Notes: a model not told the origin generated them from the letters alone. A stretch of 64,000 nt of DNA from Rehmannia glutinosa (GCA_016081115.2 CM071926.1:8817971-8881970), one strand, 5' to 3'; positions 49,516-61,645 are shown, counted from the first letter of the stretch. Made by a program: numbers and translations.

Positions 49516-49939
49516 GTTGGGAAAACCCAAATTTGTCAATAACAGTTTGGATTGTGACTAGAAGACTTTTCCACTGCGATTGAGTTAGGACCAAAATAAA
49601 CGAAGTAATGGATAAATTTGGATAAGTTTTTTGAACTTATATTACATAAATTAATATATAATTTCTTTCCTCCTCCTTCAATAGCTGGATAGTTTTATCT
49701 ACTTCAAACATAGTTGCAATTGCGCGATGCCAGTGATGAAGTTTGCAGTGTGGTATTTGCTCTCTTAGATATGGTTAAGCTCATACCCCAGGTCAGTAGC
49801 ATTAAAAATCTAAATATAATGTTGCAACTTGTATTACATATTAATGTGGAGTAACTTATTTTAGTAATTATTCTTTATTTTTTAAATAGAACATTAATAA
49901 TTAATTAATTATTAATTATTTCACTAGACTCTAATTATT
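49516..49939. other. Spacer with a possible exon-like fragment
   Basis: At 49715-49796 one frame reads LRDASDEVCSVVFALLDMVK and then a CAGGT junction. It is too short to identify. Confidence 0.2.
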
Positions 49940-50989
49940 TGTTGAGTTATAGACCCACAAAGCCCAAGTTGCAACATTAAGCACATGATGCCCAAAATCC
50001 CATGTATAAATAGCCAAATTTTCATCATTTGTAAGTTAATATGAATTTAATTACTTAAATCCTCTACATTACTAGACAAATTTCAGTACAAGTACTAACT
50101 TAAGCATCAAAACGACTACTCTAGGACTACTCTATAGCCCTTTAACTATTTGTCGTGTTGCATGCCAATTCCATAACTTGGAGTATTACTACTCGTGGAC
50201 CTATTACCATCTTAGGAGTGATCTACACTTCTTGGTAGCATCATTTTGGAGTTGTTATGGGAACTTGGCCAAATACCAAAGATGCAGATCAGATTAAGAA
50301 CCAGATGAACTAGCTCCCGAGCAACTAACTCCATAACAAGTAACCCATTACAGGAGAACATACCTCCTATGAGACCTCTTTAAGACTATCGTCCAGCAAG
50401 AGGAGTTCCACAAGCTGAGAAGTTTCATGAGACCGAAGTTTCATATGTCTCAGGAAGTTCTACTAGTGCCATGGATGATGATACAAACAAATGTCGTAAC
50501 GCAATATGCTACTGCACAAGTTAGACGAGTACCGCCTCCAGCTCCACCATTACCGATGACCCTAACTTAGTAAGAGTTGAAGGAGTGAACAAGACTCCAG
50601 GACTAATAGCAGCAGTAAAAGCTCAAGCATGAGCTGCAACAGTGAATGAATGAAGTAATCTTAAGAAATAAGAACCAAAAAGCTCTAGGAAGGGGGTGTA
50701 GGTGTAAGAGCCTAGAAAAGACAATCTCAACTCCCAAGTACACATGTTCATTCAGGTTGAGGAGTCCAAGACTGCCAGCAAGCACACTCAAGTGCACTCT
50801 AGGGCATTGGTCTTAAGGAGAAGAAGTTCTTTTAGTCTAGCGGAACTACACTTCCGCATGTGTTGAGACTTCAAATCTCCCGGAGCACGATGGGGCAAGA
50901 GATCCCCAAAAACACTTGGAAACGTTTTTGACTAAGGAAAATCTTTAGGATAAGAGTAACGTAACCTACAACAAAGCTTTTTCAGCAAC

Positions 50990-51760
50990 TCTCAGGAGAG
51001 AACTCTTTATTGGTTCAATAAACTCCCGTTGAATCCATCGCTAGCATAGATAAACTTATGTAGAGCTTTTTGTATCAATTCACCATCAACTGGAAATACT
51101 TGAAGACTATGATCTCTTACTTACTCCCACCAAGTAGAAATACAAATAAGTCATAAACGAATATATGCAACACTTCTTAGAATATATGGGTCCATATGCA
51201 ATATCTTAGCAGGGATCCTCCAACAGAATTTACTTTAAGGGAGGCTGAAGAAGTCCATCGATGGAAAGCCCCATAATTCCTTGAATAAACTATTATATTC
51301 TGCAGAACATGATTAAGGAGGCCACTTGCCTAAAAGTATGTTCCAAAAGGAAATCTCGAGAAGAAGATGGGGTAATCCTAGAAAGAGAGAGTGAATGAAG
51401 TTGAACAAAAGGAACACTCCACCTAACCACTGGGGTTAGCCTAGTGGCCACGGGCATTACTCTTCAGTGAAGAGGTTTGGATTCGAGTATCTGCAATGAC
51501 AGAACCGGATTTTTTCTATAAAAAAAAGATCACTCCACTGAATGCACCTCATTGAGGTGTCGCCCAAAGGCAATGAATCATTGTACCTCCAAGGAAAATG
51601 AATTAAAATACTAAGAGACTCTATCGAAAAAGTATTGTTGCTCCCATCGCAAGAAGAGCCATATTACAGAGAACTCTTTTTAGCTCAAGGATGAGATAGA
51701 AGACTTAATTAAAAGAGGATATATAAAGGAATATAAAAATCAGCACCCGAGATAGGACCA
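50990..51760 (+). pseudogene. Gypsy gag fragments
   Basis: Across two frames: YWFNKLP then VESIASIDKLM, a stop, SFLYQFTINWKYLKTM (51010-51115), as in Retrotrans_gag. DEIEDLIKRGYIKEYKNQHP (51686-51745) resembles the gag-protease linker of the same family. Confidence 0.5.
51432..51535 (+). repeat. tRNA-derived SINE-like insertion
   Basis: A-box-like TAGCCTAGTGG (51437-51447) and B-box-like GGATTCGAGTATC (51479-51491) about 32 bp apart, then CTATAAAAAAAA. This is typical of pol III-driven plant SINEs. Confidence 0.5.
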
Positions 51761-52076
51761 TCCAAGCCAGGCCATGGATGAGATGCAACAAATGCCAGCA
51801 ACTCGAACTTCACGACCAGTGGATAAATTGGACCTCAAATTGCAGAAGAAATTAGAGGGGAGCTCACAGGACTACAAAGTCCAATCCTCACCATAAAGCA
51901 GATAATGTGATGTGAAGAGTAATGCATAGGTAACCCAACAATACTGCATCATCAATTTGAAAGAATACCAAGTCAAACAATAGTTAGTAAAGACAACATC
52001 GAAGCTCGAATTTCTCTCCCTTACAGGCTTGAGGAGAATCACGCTAAGTCATTACTTGGCTTGAAGAATACACAAC

Positions 52077-52379
52077 TAGGTCAATGTCCTCCTGTAAGAG
52101 GCAACTACTCGTCCAAGATAAATTTCTAAGTCCCGTAAGTGGAATGTTACACGCTACCCCGAGCCTCAGGCCAATGCCTCCCTATAAGAGACAGTTGCAC
52201 GTTGTCTAAAGCAAAATTTTCAAGTCCCGTAAGCAAAAAGCTACGCGCTGCTTGAAGCTACCAGACCAATGCCTTCCAGTAAAAGACAGTTATGCGCTGC
52301 CCAAGGTAAATTTGTAAGTTGCATAAGTAGAAAGGTGCGCACTGACACGGACCACTAGGCCAATGCCTTCATGTAAGAG
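52077..52379 (+). repeat. Tandem repeat, unit about 93 bp
   Basis: Units start AGGTCAATG/AGGCCAATG/AGACCAATG at 52077, 52168, 52263 and 52356. The last is cut by the MITE at 52380 and continues at 53286-53345. Each holds GTAAGAG.CA, AAATTTCTAAGTC and AAGCTACGCG-type words. Confidence 0.85.
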
Positions 52380-53276
52380 TAAGGGTGTTCATCAAATCAA
52401 ATTCCAAATTCTTCGACTTCCTCGAATCGAATTAATCGAATGTAATTTTTAAAATCTCAATTCGAAATTCAATCCTAATTTGATTAATTTCGAATCAAAA
52501 TTAATCGAATTGAATTTGTTGATTTTTGAATCAAATTTGAGTCAATCCAAAAATCCAAATTTGTCAAGAAACCGAGCACGGTTGTGTTTCAGACCCATAT
52601 TTTTCAAGCAAAATTCTAATTTTATGTTTAATAAAAGAATTTTACGATGAAACAAAAACATAAACATACCATATAAATTATCAAAACTATATTGTTACTT
52701 TAAATATATTACAAAAACTAAAGACAAAATAATTTTAAGTCTGAGATCTATTAAAATTAAAAGCATAATGTTCTTTTTTTTTTTGAATTAAAAACATATT
52801 GTTCTTTTAAACTTAAACATATCATAAGACAGTTCAAAAACTACACAAATGATGCTGAGACTTTGAAATGAGATTGAAATGTGAAACTAGTTATGACCAA
52901 TGCTATATTTCTACTATATACCAACTAATTATATTATTTCTATTTGCATATGCAATTTATATTTGTATAATTTTTGAAATATATAATATATAAATTAAAT
53001 TTGGATTATAATTGAGTTTGAATCATTATACGAATTCGAATTGAAATACAAATACGAATCAATATCTGAATCGAATTTACTCGAATTTCACTTTGAATTA
53101 GGATTTTCGAATAGAATTTGGAAAAAAATTCTCAATTTATTATTCCATTGAATATTCATATTTGAAATTCAAGTTGATTCGAAATTCAATTCGAAATTCA
53201 AAAATCCTAATTCGAAATTGAGATTCAAATTCAAGTCGAATCAAATTTCGAATTGATTTGAAAAATGAACACCCCT
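52380..53276. mobile_element. Mutator-like MITE, 897 bp
   Basis: The left end is TAAGGGTGTTCATC and the right end the complement of AGGGGTGTTCATTT. ATGTAAGAG flanks both sides (52371-52379 and 53277-53285), an exact 9 bp duplication. Both arms are rich in TCGAAT/ATTCGA words. Confidence 0.88.
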
Positions 53277-53913
53277 ATGTAAGAGGCATCTATATGTAGT
53301 CTAAGGTAAATTTCTAAGTCCATAAGTGGAAAGCTATGTGGTAGCACAACATGTGGCAAATTTCTAAGAAATTCTGGGAATTCCAAATTGCTCAGAAACT
53401 CTCATGTGAGATGTACATGAACACAAAAAATTGGAGCCTTTTCAATCTCCAACCAGAAATTAGGGTTTTCAACCCATTTCTAGCTAATATTGTGATTCTT
53501 CTCAACACCTTACCCTATATGCGAAAACTCTAATTTTTGTTAGAGATTCATAATCCCCAAGTATTTTTCGTTTAATCATGTGAGAATTTTTGAGTAATTT
53601 TGAAATTCCAGACATTTGATGACTGAATCCGAAATCTTTCAAAGTTGCAGGATGATTTTGCCAATTAAATTTAAACATGACCAATTTTGTCATATCCATA
53701 TAGTTATAACGCCAAAATTGCATTTTACCATTGTCATGTGTATCTGTCCACCTGTGAATTAAACGATACCAAATTTGATATTTTAATATATGAAAAAAAT
53801 GATTCCTTTAATAAATTTTTTATTTTGAAATTTTGGGGGGATCGGCTTGCCTAGCCCCGGTGGGTTGGATTGGGCCAAGATATTCTTTGCCCACCCTGTC
53901 CAGCCAAATGTAC

Positions 53914-54966
53914 GGTTTGTGGCAAATGCCACAAATTTTTGCAAAACTGGGGTGGGTTGGGAGTGTTTTAATATTTTAAGTGTAGGCGTCATCCCCAAGG
54001 GCGCCTACGGCGCAAGTTTTTTTTTTATAATACTACCTCTTTTTTCTTTTCTTTTTTATTCTTGAAAATTAATTTTAAATATTAAATAAATACACAATTT
54101 TTGGATAGTAGTAGAATGTGAAATATCACTGTATGAAAATGCAATCAGTCGGTACACGAACAATCGAAACACTGCACGATCGATCTTGACATGAAGAAGA
54201 ACAATCAAGACACTGATTAAAAATATTGAACCGGGTTAACCGGATCACCGATTTTCGTTTTTTTTTTTTCCGGATTTGACTGGGTCACAATGAATTTTTA
54301 ACCACCCGATTTTAGTTTAAAATCGGACCGGACATGTGACCGGTTCTCGTTTAAATCGGTCGAACCGGCCAGTGTTAATGATATTGTAGTAAACCAAAAT
54401 TGAAAAGAATCAATAAAACATATTATCTTCCAACAATAAAAATAGATTATAATTTTGAATAAAAATATTCAAATTGACTAATATATATTCGAATATTTTA
54501 CAAATAAGAATAAAAAAAAGGAGTAAGTCTGCAAATTTCCTAATTATACCCTTTATATCGGTACGCGAATAATCGGAACTTCTCCAACTCAAGCAACTTG
54601 TCGGCTCATCTCTACGCTACCTAATACTGAGCAATCAAGTTCTTCTTCATGTCAAGAGCGATCGTGTAGTGTTTTGATTGTTCGTGTACCGATTGATTGC
54701 ATTTTTATTCAGTGATATTTCATATTCTAGTTATCCAAAAATTGTGTATTTATTTAATATTTAAAATTAATTTTCAAAAAAAAAAAAAAAAAAAAAGAGG
54801 TAGTAGGCGCCAGTCAAACTGTCGCCTATTGTGTCAGAATATTAAAAAAAAGGAAAAAAGAAAACTTGCAATGGCGCCTACTTTTTTATGTGCCCATCTT
54901 AAAACATCAAAACCCTCTCAATCCACCTTGGTTTTGCAAATATTTGTGGCATTTGCCACAAACTGT
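53914..54966. mobile_element. Large foldback element just upstream of LSM4
   Basis: The left arm (53914-54202) and right arm (54638-54966) are inverted copies. Shared blocks include TTTGTGGCAAATGCCACAAA, AATTAATTTTAAATATTAAA, TAAATACACAATTTTTGGAT, GTACACGAACAATC and TTGACATGAAGAAGAAC. The right arm has about 45 extra bases around its GGCGCC motif and a run of 22 A. The 435 bp loop contains a small element with CACTG/CAGTG ends (54211-54374) rich in CCGG. Edges reach about 53830 and 55027, where GGGCCCATTTTGACAGGTCT adds another repeat end. Confidence 0.8.
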
Positions 54967-55079
54967 CAAATTAGCCCAAATATAGAGTGCTTTAGCCCAC
55001 GGTCGGGCCCATTTTGACAGGTCTAAATAGTATTGAGGCTTATTCTCTAAGCCACAAAAGATTGAGGGCAGAATAGCAA

Positions 55080-55462
55080 ATTTCCATGAATTCTAAAACC
55101 CTCTGTGTTCTCAGGTGACCCGCCATTGCACCATCTCTCTTTGTTTACATCATTCGGTGTAGTTGTCCGATTAGCGAATAGCGAAAAGCGAACAGCGGAA
55201 TCCATTACAGTATGATCTCCTTCGTCCTCATGCTTTTGTCTAATTATTTTATTTTTAGTTTATATTCTTTGTTTTACTTCCGTAATATATTTCTCCCTGA
55301 ATTACAGTACAAAAGATTTTGTAAACAATTCCAAAAATATGTTTTTCCCTGAATTTCGGGTTGCAAATTGAGAAATCATTTTGTTACATATTTTTCACTA
55401 GGCTTGTAGTTGATGTTTGTTCTTTCTTCTTTTGCCGCAGGCCGCGCGTGTCAGAAAAAAAA
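55080..55462 (+). promoter_or_regulatory. LSM4: LSM4 promoter and 5' UTR with intron
   Basis: Between the foldback and the ATG. A donor GTATGA at 55210 and acceptor TTTGCCGCAG ending at 55440 suggest a 231 bp intron in the 5' UTR; the next exon is only 25 bp and ends with the ATG. AAACCCTC (55097-55104) resembles a telo-box element common in plant housekeeping promoters. No clear TATA box; the start site is unknown. Confidence 0.5.
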
Positions 55463-58400
55463 ATGGTATGTTATAAGGGTTTCCTTATGCCTTTGTTTTT
55501 TGAAATGTAGCTTTATTTTCAACTCTTAGAGATTTATTTTATTTTATTTTGTGTTAGCTGCCACTTTCGCTACTCAAGACTGCCCAAGGGCATCCCATGG
55601 TAAGTTTTCTCTACCATTACTGTTGATCTGTAGTTTTGTTTGGGTGTTGAAAAGGTATGGGGAATAGAGAGATTTTGCTTCTAGATTTCAAGTCTAAATT
55701 TTCAGTTACCTTCTGTTAAGCTGGTGAAAAAAAAGGGTAGAAACTAGAAAGAGAGGGAAAAAATAAAAATAAAGCGCCCGCATAGTTGATTGGCACGGCC
55801 AGGAAGAAAAAATCCAGAACTAAAAAAAAGGGATTGAAAATGAATTGACAGTGCGGTCAATAATATATTGTTTAAAAAATGATTAACTGAAACTTAAAAA
55901 CTTCTGTTGATTGTTTAAGAATGTCACTTAGGAATGATGGTTCTGATTCAGTATCCACGTTTCATATGAATGTCTGAATGGTTTTCATGTTCACATTATA
56001 TCTTTTTGCTGGGACTGATAATCTGCTACATGTAAAACAATGGTTATGGGGTGACAGTTAGTGGAGCTGAAGAACGGGGAAACTTATAATGGGCATTTGG
56101 TGAATTGTGATACTTGGATGAATATCCATCTCCGTGAAGTCATCTGTACCTCAAAGGTGAATCCTTGCCCAATCATCTTGAATGCTCCATTTTATTTTAA
56201 CAGTTTGTCTATTTCATCCGGTATGGTTGTAATCAAAACTAATGATTACTGCAGGATGGAGATAGATTTTGGAGAATGCCAGAATGCTACATCCGTGGTA
56301 ATACAATCAAGTACCTCCGGGTTCCAGATGAGGTATGCTCACCTTTCTTATTTAACATGTACATATTTGAGCTACATTTCTATGGGGTCATACTCAAATG
56401 TTAATTATGTACGATCTGCTAAGTGCTCTTCCTAAAAGCTCTATAACAGCAAGAACATTTGACTTCATGATTACTGCTGAATTCCAAATATATTACACAA
56501 ATTTGGCTGTTCTTTTAAAATATTATCCATCAGAATGTGCAAAGGTAGTCACTACATGACATTTGCCTCACTTTGAATCAAATTCATTAATATAGAGATC
56601 TACCCATTTGTTGCCAGACTTTGTACCCTCATGTCTCAGTCATATCCGTCTGATTTTTGTTGGGGAACTCCCTTGCACGTTTAACAGTTGCAACAAAATT
56701 GTGAGATAATGAAGTGGATTATCAGGGATATGAAAGAACTAATATATTTTGGTCTACTTGCTATTGGACCAATGCTTTCATGATTATTTTAATCTAATGT
56801 GATCCTAATGGATACTTTGGATTTTTTAGGTTGCAAGACGTGTGTATGAATAAGGGTAATACTAAAAACCATGACGATTTAATATATATCATTCTAGACT
56901 TAAATGACATGTTTTCCCTGTTTTAACTATTAAAACTATTAATTGGAAATGGAAGGATGCAAGCCTTTTATGCTGACCAAGTGTTCATCTATGCATCTAT
57001 GAGTAATATTCAAGGTTTTTGGGTGAAGTCAAGCTTATGTGCCTGGTGACAAGGTTCTATGATGGTCATTTCTTGGCTGTTGAGAACTAGGTAAACTGAA
57101 TGATTCCATGTTTCATTCTTTGGCTTTGTTCCAGTGGAATGAATTGATGGAGCAATTAAAAATTCAATGATTCTCTGCTGCCGATAATTATTACTCCGTA
57201 ACCTAGAATGTAATAGGTAGTTTAAGCTCATTGCATAGTAGGAACTGGCTTCTCCAAGTATAGCTTACTACCATTATTTTAACAGGTTATTGATCCTTGC
57301 CTTTTTTTTCTTTTGTATTTCTATCCCTCGGTTGCTCTGGAATGATGTACCTTAGCCAAATCAGACATCGATGTGCTCCAAAAGGTGTTGTCTACTAAAG
57401 CTTTTGTCAATCATTTGGAGGCTTTTAAATTATCTGCTTCCGTGAGTGGCATAAGCCTCAATCGAGCACCTTTTGTTGAAGTGCATCTATCTGGCGATGA
57501 AAACAGGGATTGGTTGATACCTGACCAGGGCCTTTTTGTTTGTGCTTCTTTTATTGGTTTTATTTCTAATGCTGGAAATTCAGCCGTTGGATAGGGTCTG
57601 GCTTTGATATGTGGTTTCCCCTTTCCATTAGCTAATTGGAATTAGTTCTGAAATGCTGCTGTAAATTTCTAGGTTGACTGCATGCAAACATTCTACCTTT
57701 TTTGCTCTTTTCTTTTGTCCATGCAGTCTATATCTCTATGGTGCAGTTTTTTCTTTTTAATTTCCTTCTGAATATCTTTTCAGGTTATTGATAAAGTTCA
57801 GGAAGAAACAAAGAGTCGTTCAGGTATCAAACACTATCATGAAAACTGTTTGAAGGTTTTCAGCAGATAAAATGCTGAATATTCAATTTTAAACCACAAA
57901 CCAATATTCAATTTTAAACCACAAACCAATATCCCTTTGTATTCTTTATGCCTTGTCGCCTGCTGTTCAGGTTGGAACTGGGACAATTGGAATCCCATGT
58001 TCCAGCGTGGTTTCTTAGGCCGCAATTGCATATGGAATAATTTTCACTTTCATTCCGCTAAAGATTTTTTTAATCTAACACGCAATTATTTGTGAAAATT
58101 TTCAAAAAAATACACTATTCACTCACTTACACTTTTTCTCTTATCACATCTACATACTTTGTCAAAAAGAACTACAGTATGACCTCGATAATTTAATACT
58201 CGATTGATTAATAACCTCTTTTAAATAATACTTTTGGTTGGTCCCGACTAGACATGTCAAACGGGCCGGGCTAGCCCGGCCCAGGCCCACCTAGACCCGC
58301 CTCCCAGACGGGTCGGTTTAGCCCAGCTCACCACTCAGCCGGGCCGGGCCGGGCTGAATAAAAATATAAAAGGGTAGGCCCAGCTCGGCCCACTAGCCCG

Positions 58401-61400
58401 CTTCTAGTGGGCCAGTCCCGGGCCTGGGCCGGGCTTCACGAGCTGGGCCAACGGGCTTGGCCTTTTTTTTTTCCCTTTTTTTGTGTGTGTTCTTATGTTA
58501 AGTATAAATGAATCTAATATTTATATCAAAAATTGAGTTGCCAAGGTGGTAGGTTTTTACATCTCCTACCAAGAGGTCAAGAGTTCCAATCCCTTACAAT
58601 ACATTTATTAAATATTTTTACACTTAATGTGGTACGCATTTTGCAGTGGGTATTTATTATGTTATAGTATTTTTCCAATATTAAGTAAACATACATTCCA
58701 GATATACTAATAAAAATTAAGTTGGCATGATGGCAACATGATTGTGTCTTGGAGGTTTGGTGTTCAAACCTCTACTACCTCAACATAATTTTAAATCTTT
58801 TGAATCTATTTAAAAAAATAAAAATAAAAAAAAAAAACAGCCCAGCCCATCCGGGCTGGGTCTGTTAAATCCCGGGCTCAGGTGGGCCTGGGCCGGGCTG
58901 GGTTCATATATTTGGGCCCAATTGGGGCCGAGCTTATACTACTAGGACCGGCCCGGGGACACCATTACTATTCATGGGCCGGTCCTGGGCCAACCCGAAG
59001 CGGGCCGGGCCCGAGCTGGGCCGGGCCAGCCCAGCCCACTTGACACCTCTAGTCCCGACTTAGGGACAACAAGCAAAATTATTAACTCGCTAAATTAATA
59101 AATATTGGCAATCCCAAGGTTATTAATTTATAGAGGTTTAACTGTAATCATTATTAAACACCCTCTCACAAATTCTACTATTCACCCACTCACGCATTTT
59201 AACTACAAATCATATTCAATCATTATTTTACTATTTCTATATCAAATTACTTTCATCATTACTTTTTCATCTCATATCCAACCACACTCTCAAAATTCAT
59301 CTTTTTTCTTTCAAAATCTTACCACTATTTGCTAGTAAAAAGAGTTTTTCAAGATGAAATCACAAAACTTGTCTTTCAGTTCATTGGAGGTTCAATAACA
59401 TTTCATTGCCACAAAATTACTTCTGATAAGGTCATAGTATGTGCAAATTATCATATCATAATCTGTATTGGGTTGTTAAATCAGGATTAGGATCCACGTT
59501 GTCCCTTAGAAATGTCGCACTCATAAGAAGGTGTCTCATAAATAATGATAATTACAACAATAATGTTTTTGGAAGAGACTGCAGACTTTGTAATTTTATG
59601 TAAAATGGTTCAGCAGATCGAGTTGTGTAATTGAAGTTTGTGTATGATTAATACCTTAATAGCAGATTTTCTTTTAGTTTTCATCAGATATGAAACTTAA
59701 TGGTGTATTTAGTTAATAATTTGTCATATTGATTTATAATTTCAGATAGAAAACCACCCGGAGTTGGACGTGGAAGAGGAAGAGGTAGAGATGACAGTAC
59801 TGCTGGAAGACCATCAAAAGGAATAGGTCGTGGTGTAGATGATGGAGGTTCTAAAGGTGGTGGGCGAGGAAAGGGTGTGGCTGGCAGCAAGTCCTCTGCC
59901 AGCAGAGGTATAATTTGACATTTAGTTTTCCCAAATATTTTCTAGGGGTAAGTACTAAAAATATTTTTGAGGTTCAGCTTAATTAACAAAAAACTCAGAA
60001 ATCTTTCAAAATTACAAAAACCCCATTGAAGTGTGGGTGGGGTATTTGTCAAGCAAATACATACCTCAAGAGGGGGGTGGGGTGGGGTGGGGGTGTTTGT
60101 AGTACCTTAAGGGGTATCTGTAGTTTTGAAATGTGACTGGATTTTTTTTTTGTGCTAAACCTCAGGGTAGTTTTTGTAATTATCTCTATTTGATATAATA
60201 AACAGCTTGGCTGCAAGATGGGGTAGTAGTCGCATGGATAACTGTAGATTTAGGAGCAGTTGGTGCTACTTATTGAAAGAAAAGATACTTTCCAACGGGC
60301 AAAGGGTACCATTCATTCCATTAATTCCTAACATTCCGGTTGTTGGTCAATAGTGACAGTAGCCAAACCAATTCCTTTAAAGAATCATGAAGTGAAGCGG
60401 GAATGAAAGGGGCCAAAAGGCCCAGTTAGGTCTTAGCTATTGATTACTCAGTGGCATACCGGATAAATTATTTCATGATCGAATAGATTTTGAGACAATA
60501 GACAGAGAAAGTAAATTATGCTAGATGAATGTCCTTAGTAATTTGCTTGAGAGAAAAAAAGATAAACATAAAAGAAAAGGGCACTCCCCTCACACAAGAA
60601 AATCTTGGATGTGCCTCTTTCCCACCAACACATTAGCAGAGATCATTCTTTGAATTCCTAGGCTTTTCACTGCCTGAAGTATTGCATAGTGCGATCCTTT
60701 GTGTTATCAATTCTCGTCTTGTGTGGTGGGTGATATTCATAAGCTCAAATTACTAGAACATTTAGTTATATACATAATACAGTTTCTATAAATTAATATC
60801 ATTTGGACTGCTAAATATCTATTAATTTTGTGAGATATTAAATAATCAATAAATTAATTAATAACTTATTAATTTATGAAAGTATTATTAATTTTCCTAA
60901 TGAATAAATTATCAGTTATCATGTATACATTATTGAATGTGCCATTTTGTTCAATGTACCGAATTCCATTGTTCGATATGTCTCATTATTCAATGTACTC
61001 CTTGTTCATTGTATTATATTGTTTAATGTATTATGTTAATCCATTTTATGATCATTAAATTAATAAAATCATAGTAACACAACACACTAGAAGTTCTTAC
61101 TAAAGCTTACTAAATCATAGTTGAATTATGAGAAAACCACACTAGAAGTTCTTACTATGTGAATAAAAGTCAGAGATGAGATTCAAGGTTACATCAATTT
61201 CAATAAGAAACAAATGACAATTTATGTAGTCTCCAGTCTTCGAAGATTTATCACAAATGTACTATGTATTAAGGAGTTATTAATTTATATATTACATGGG
61301 GTCTATGTTAATTCTCGTACATGTTATCTTATAAATTTAACGATTTATTAATCTAGCACATTGCCTCCAAAGTCAGGACCGACAAAAAATATTATCTAAG

Positions 61401-61645
61401 CAAGATTATTAATTAATCGAGTATTAAATTATCAAAGTTCTGTTGTATTCTATAGTTCCCCATGAACTCAAGTCCTTCTAGTAAGAAAACATTGTCTCAA
61501 AACAGATCATGCAGCGAATTAGTTTGTATGCTCCTATTTATTTTTCCTGTTAAAATTTCAGGAGCAAAGAAGTGTTGCTTGGTTTTTCATGACATAATTC
61601 GTGAATCAATTTTTCATGATAGGTGGAGGTCGTGGACGTGGGTGA
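55463..61645 (+). CDS. LSM4: Sm-like protein LSM4, seven coding exons, 148 residues
   Basis: LSM4 is a subunit of two RNA-binding rings: LSM1-7 in cytoplasmic decapping bodies and LSM2-8 in the nucleus, which holds the 3' end of U6 snRNA for splicing. Exons: 55463-55465 (ATG only), 55558-55599, 56058-56156, 56255-56332, 57784-57823, 59746-59907 and 61623-61645. All have GT-AG junctions and phases that join without a stop. Residues 2-15 are [14 protein letters not shown]. Sm1 spans about 16-48, with the RNA-contact region DTWMN at 33-37. Sm2 is [12 protein letters not shown] at 60-71. From residue 88 an RG-rich tail ends in GGGRGRG, typical of plant LSM4 and a target for arginine methylation in the family. 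Length and ends match plant LSM4. Introns 5 (57824-59745) and 6 (59908-61622) carry transposons. The only intact gene in the window. Confidence 0.97.
58250..59051. mobile_element. GGGCCGGGC-type MITE, 802 bp
   Basis: The left end is AGACATGTCAAACGGGCCGG and the right end the complement of TAGAGGTGTCAAGTGGGCTG. GTCCCGACT flanks both sides (58241-58249 and 59052-59060), a 9 bp duplication. GC-rich arms carry many GGGCC/GGCCC words. The centre holds two SINE-like units. Confidence 0.85.
58530..58812 (+). repeat. Two tRNA-related SINE-like units
   Basis: Unit 1: A-box-like GTTGCCAAGGTGGT (58538-58551) and B-box-like GGTCAAGAGTTCCAATCCC (58575-58593). Unit 2: TTGGCATGATGG (58722-58733) and GGTTTGGTGTTCAAACCTC (58754-58772). 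Both follow AAAAATT.AGTTG. Confidence 0.4.
59945..60187. mobile_element. Short MITE with G-run in LSM4 intron 6
   Basis: Ends share TACTAAAAA...TGAGGTT.AGC and the complement of TTACAAAAACTACCCTGAGG in inverted order. It contains four G runs (60072-60093: G6, G4, G4, G5 separated by single T), a strong G-quadruplex pattern on the coding strand. Confidence 0.55.
60778..61447. mobile_element. Second mariner-like MITE in LSM4 intron 6
   Basis: Left TACAGTTTCTATAAATTAAT, right complement of TACAACAGAACTTTGATAAT; inner words CTCGATTAATTAATAA are shared with the element at 58173. More diverged than that copy. Confidence 0.55.

Larger units (their letters stand above)
49940..53345 (+). mobile_element. 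Decayed Ty3/gypsy-like element, plus strand
   Basis: A 302 bp LTR-like segment (TGTTGAG... at 49940 to TGGTAGCA at 50241) with TATA box TGTATAAATA (50002-50011) is followed by TTTGGAGTTGTTATGGGAAC, which resembles the TTTGGCGCCGTTGTGGGAAC primer-site context of many gypsy elements. Gag debris follows, then a 93 bp tandem repeat. No pol and no right LTR identified. Confidence 0.45.
58173..59146. mobile_element. Mariner-like MITE in LSM4 intron 5, split by another MITE
   Basis: Starts TACAGTATGACCTCGATAAT and ends as the complement of TACAGTTAAACCTCTATAAA. Flanking TA is compatible with a Tc1/mariner target. Its centre (TTGGTTGGTCCCGAC.TAGG) is split by the element at 58250-59051. Confidence 0.6.

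Noticed and set aside
51437..51491. Functional tRNA gene
   Set aside because: Only A- and B-box-like sequences; no acceptor stem pairing or anticodon arm, so a SINE remnant is more likely.
57373..57594. Reading frame of 73 codons in LSM4 intron 4
   Set aside because: No known family, no splice support; intron sequence.
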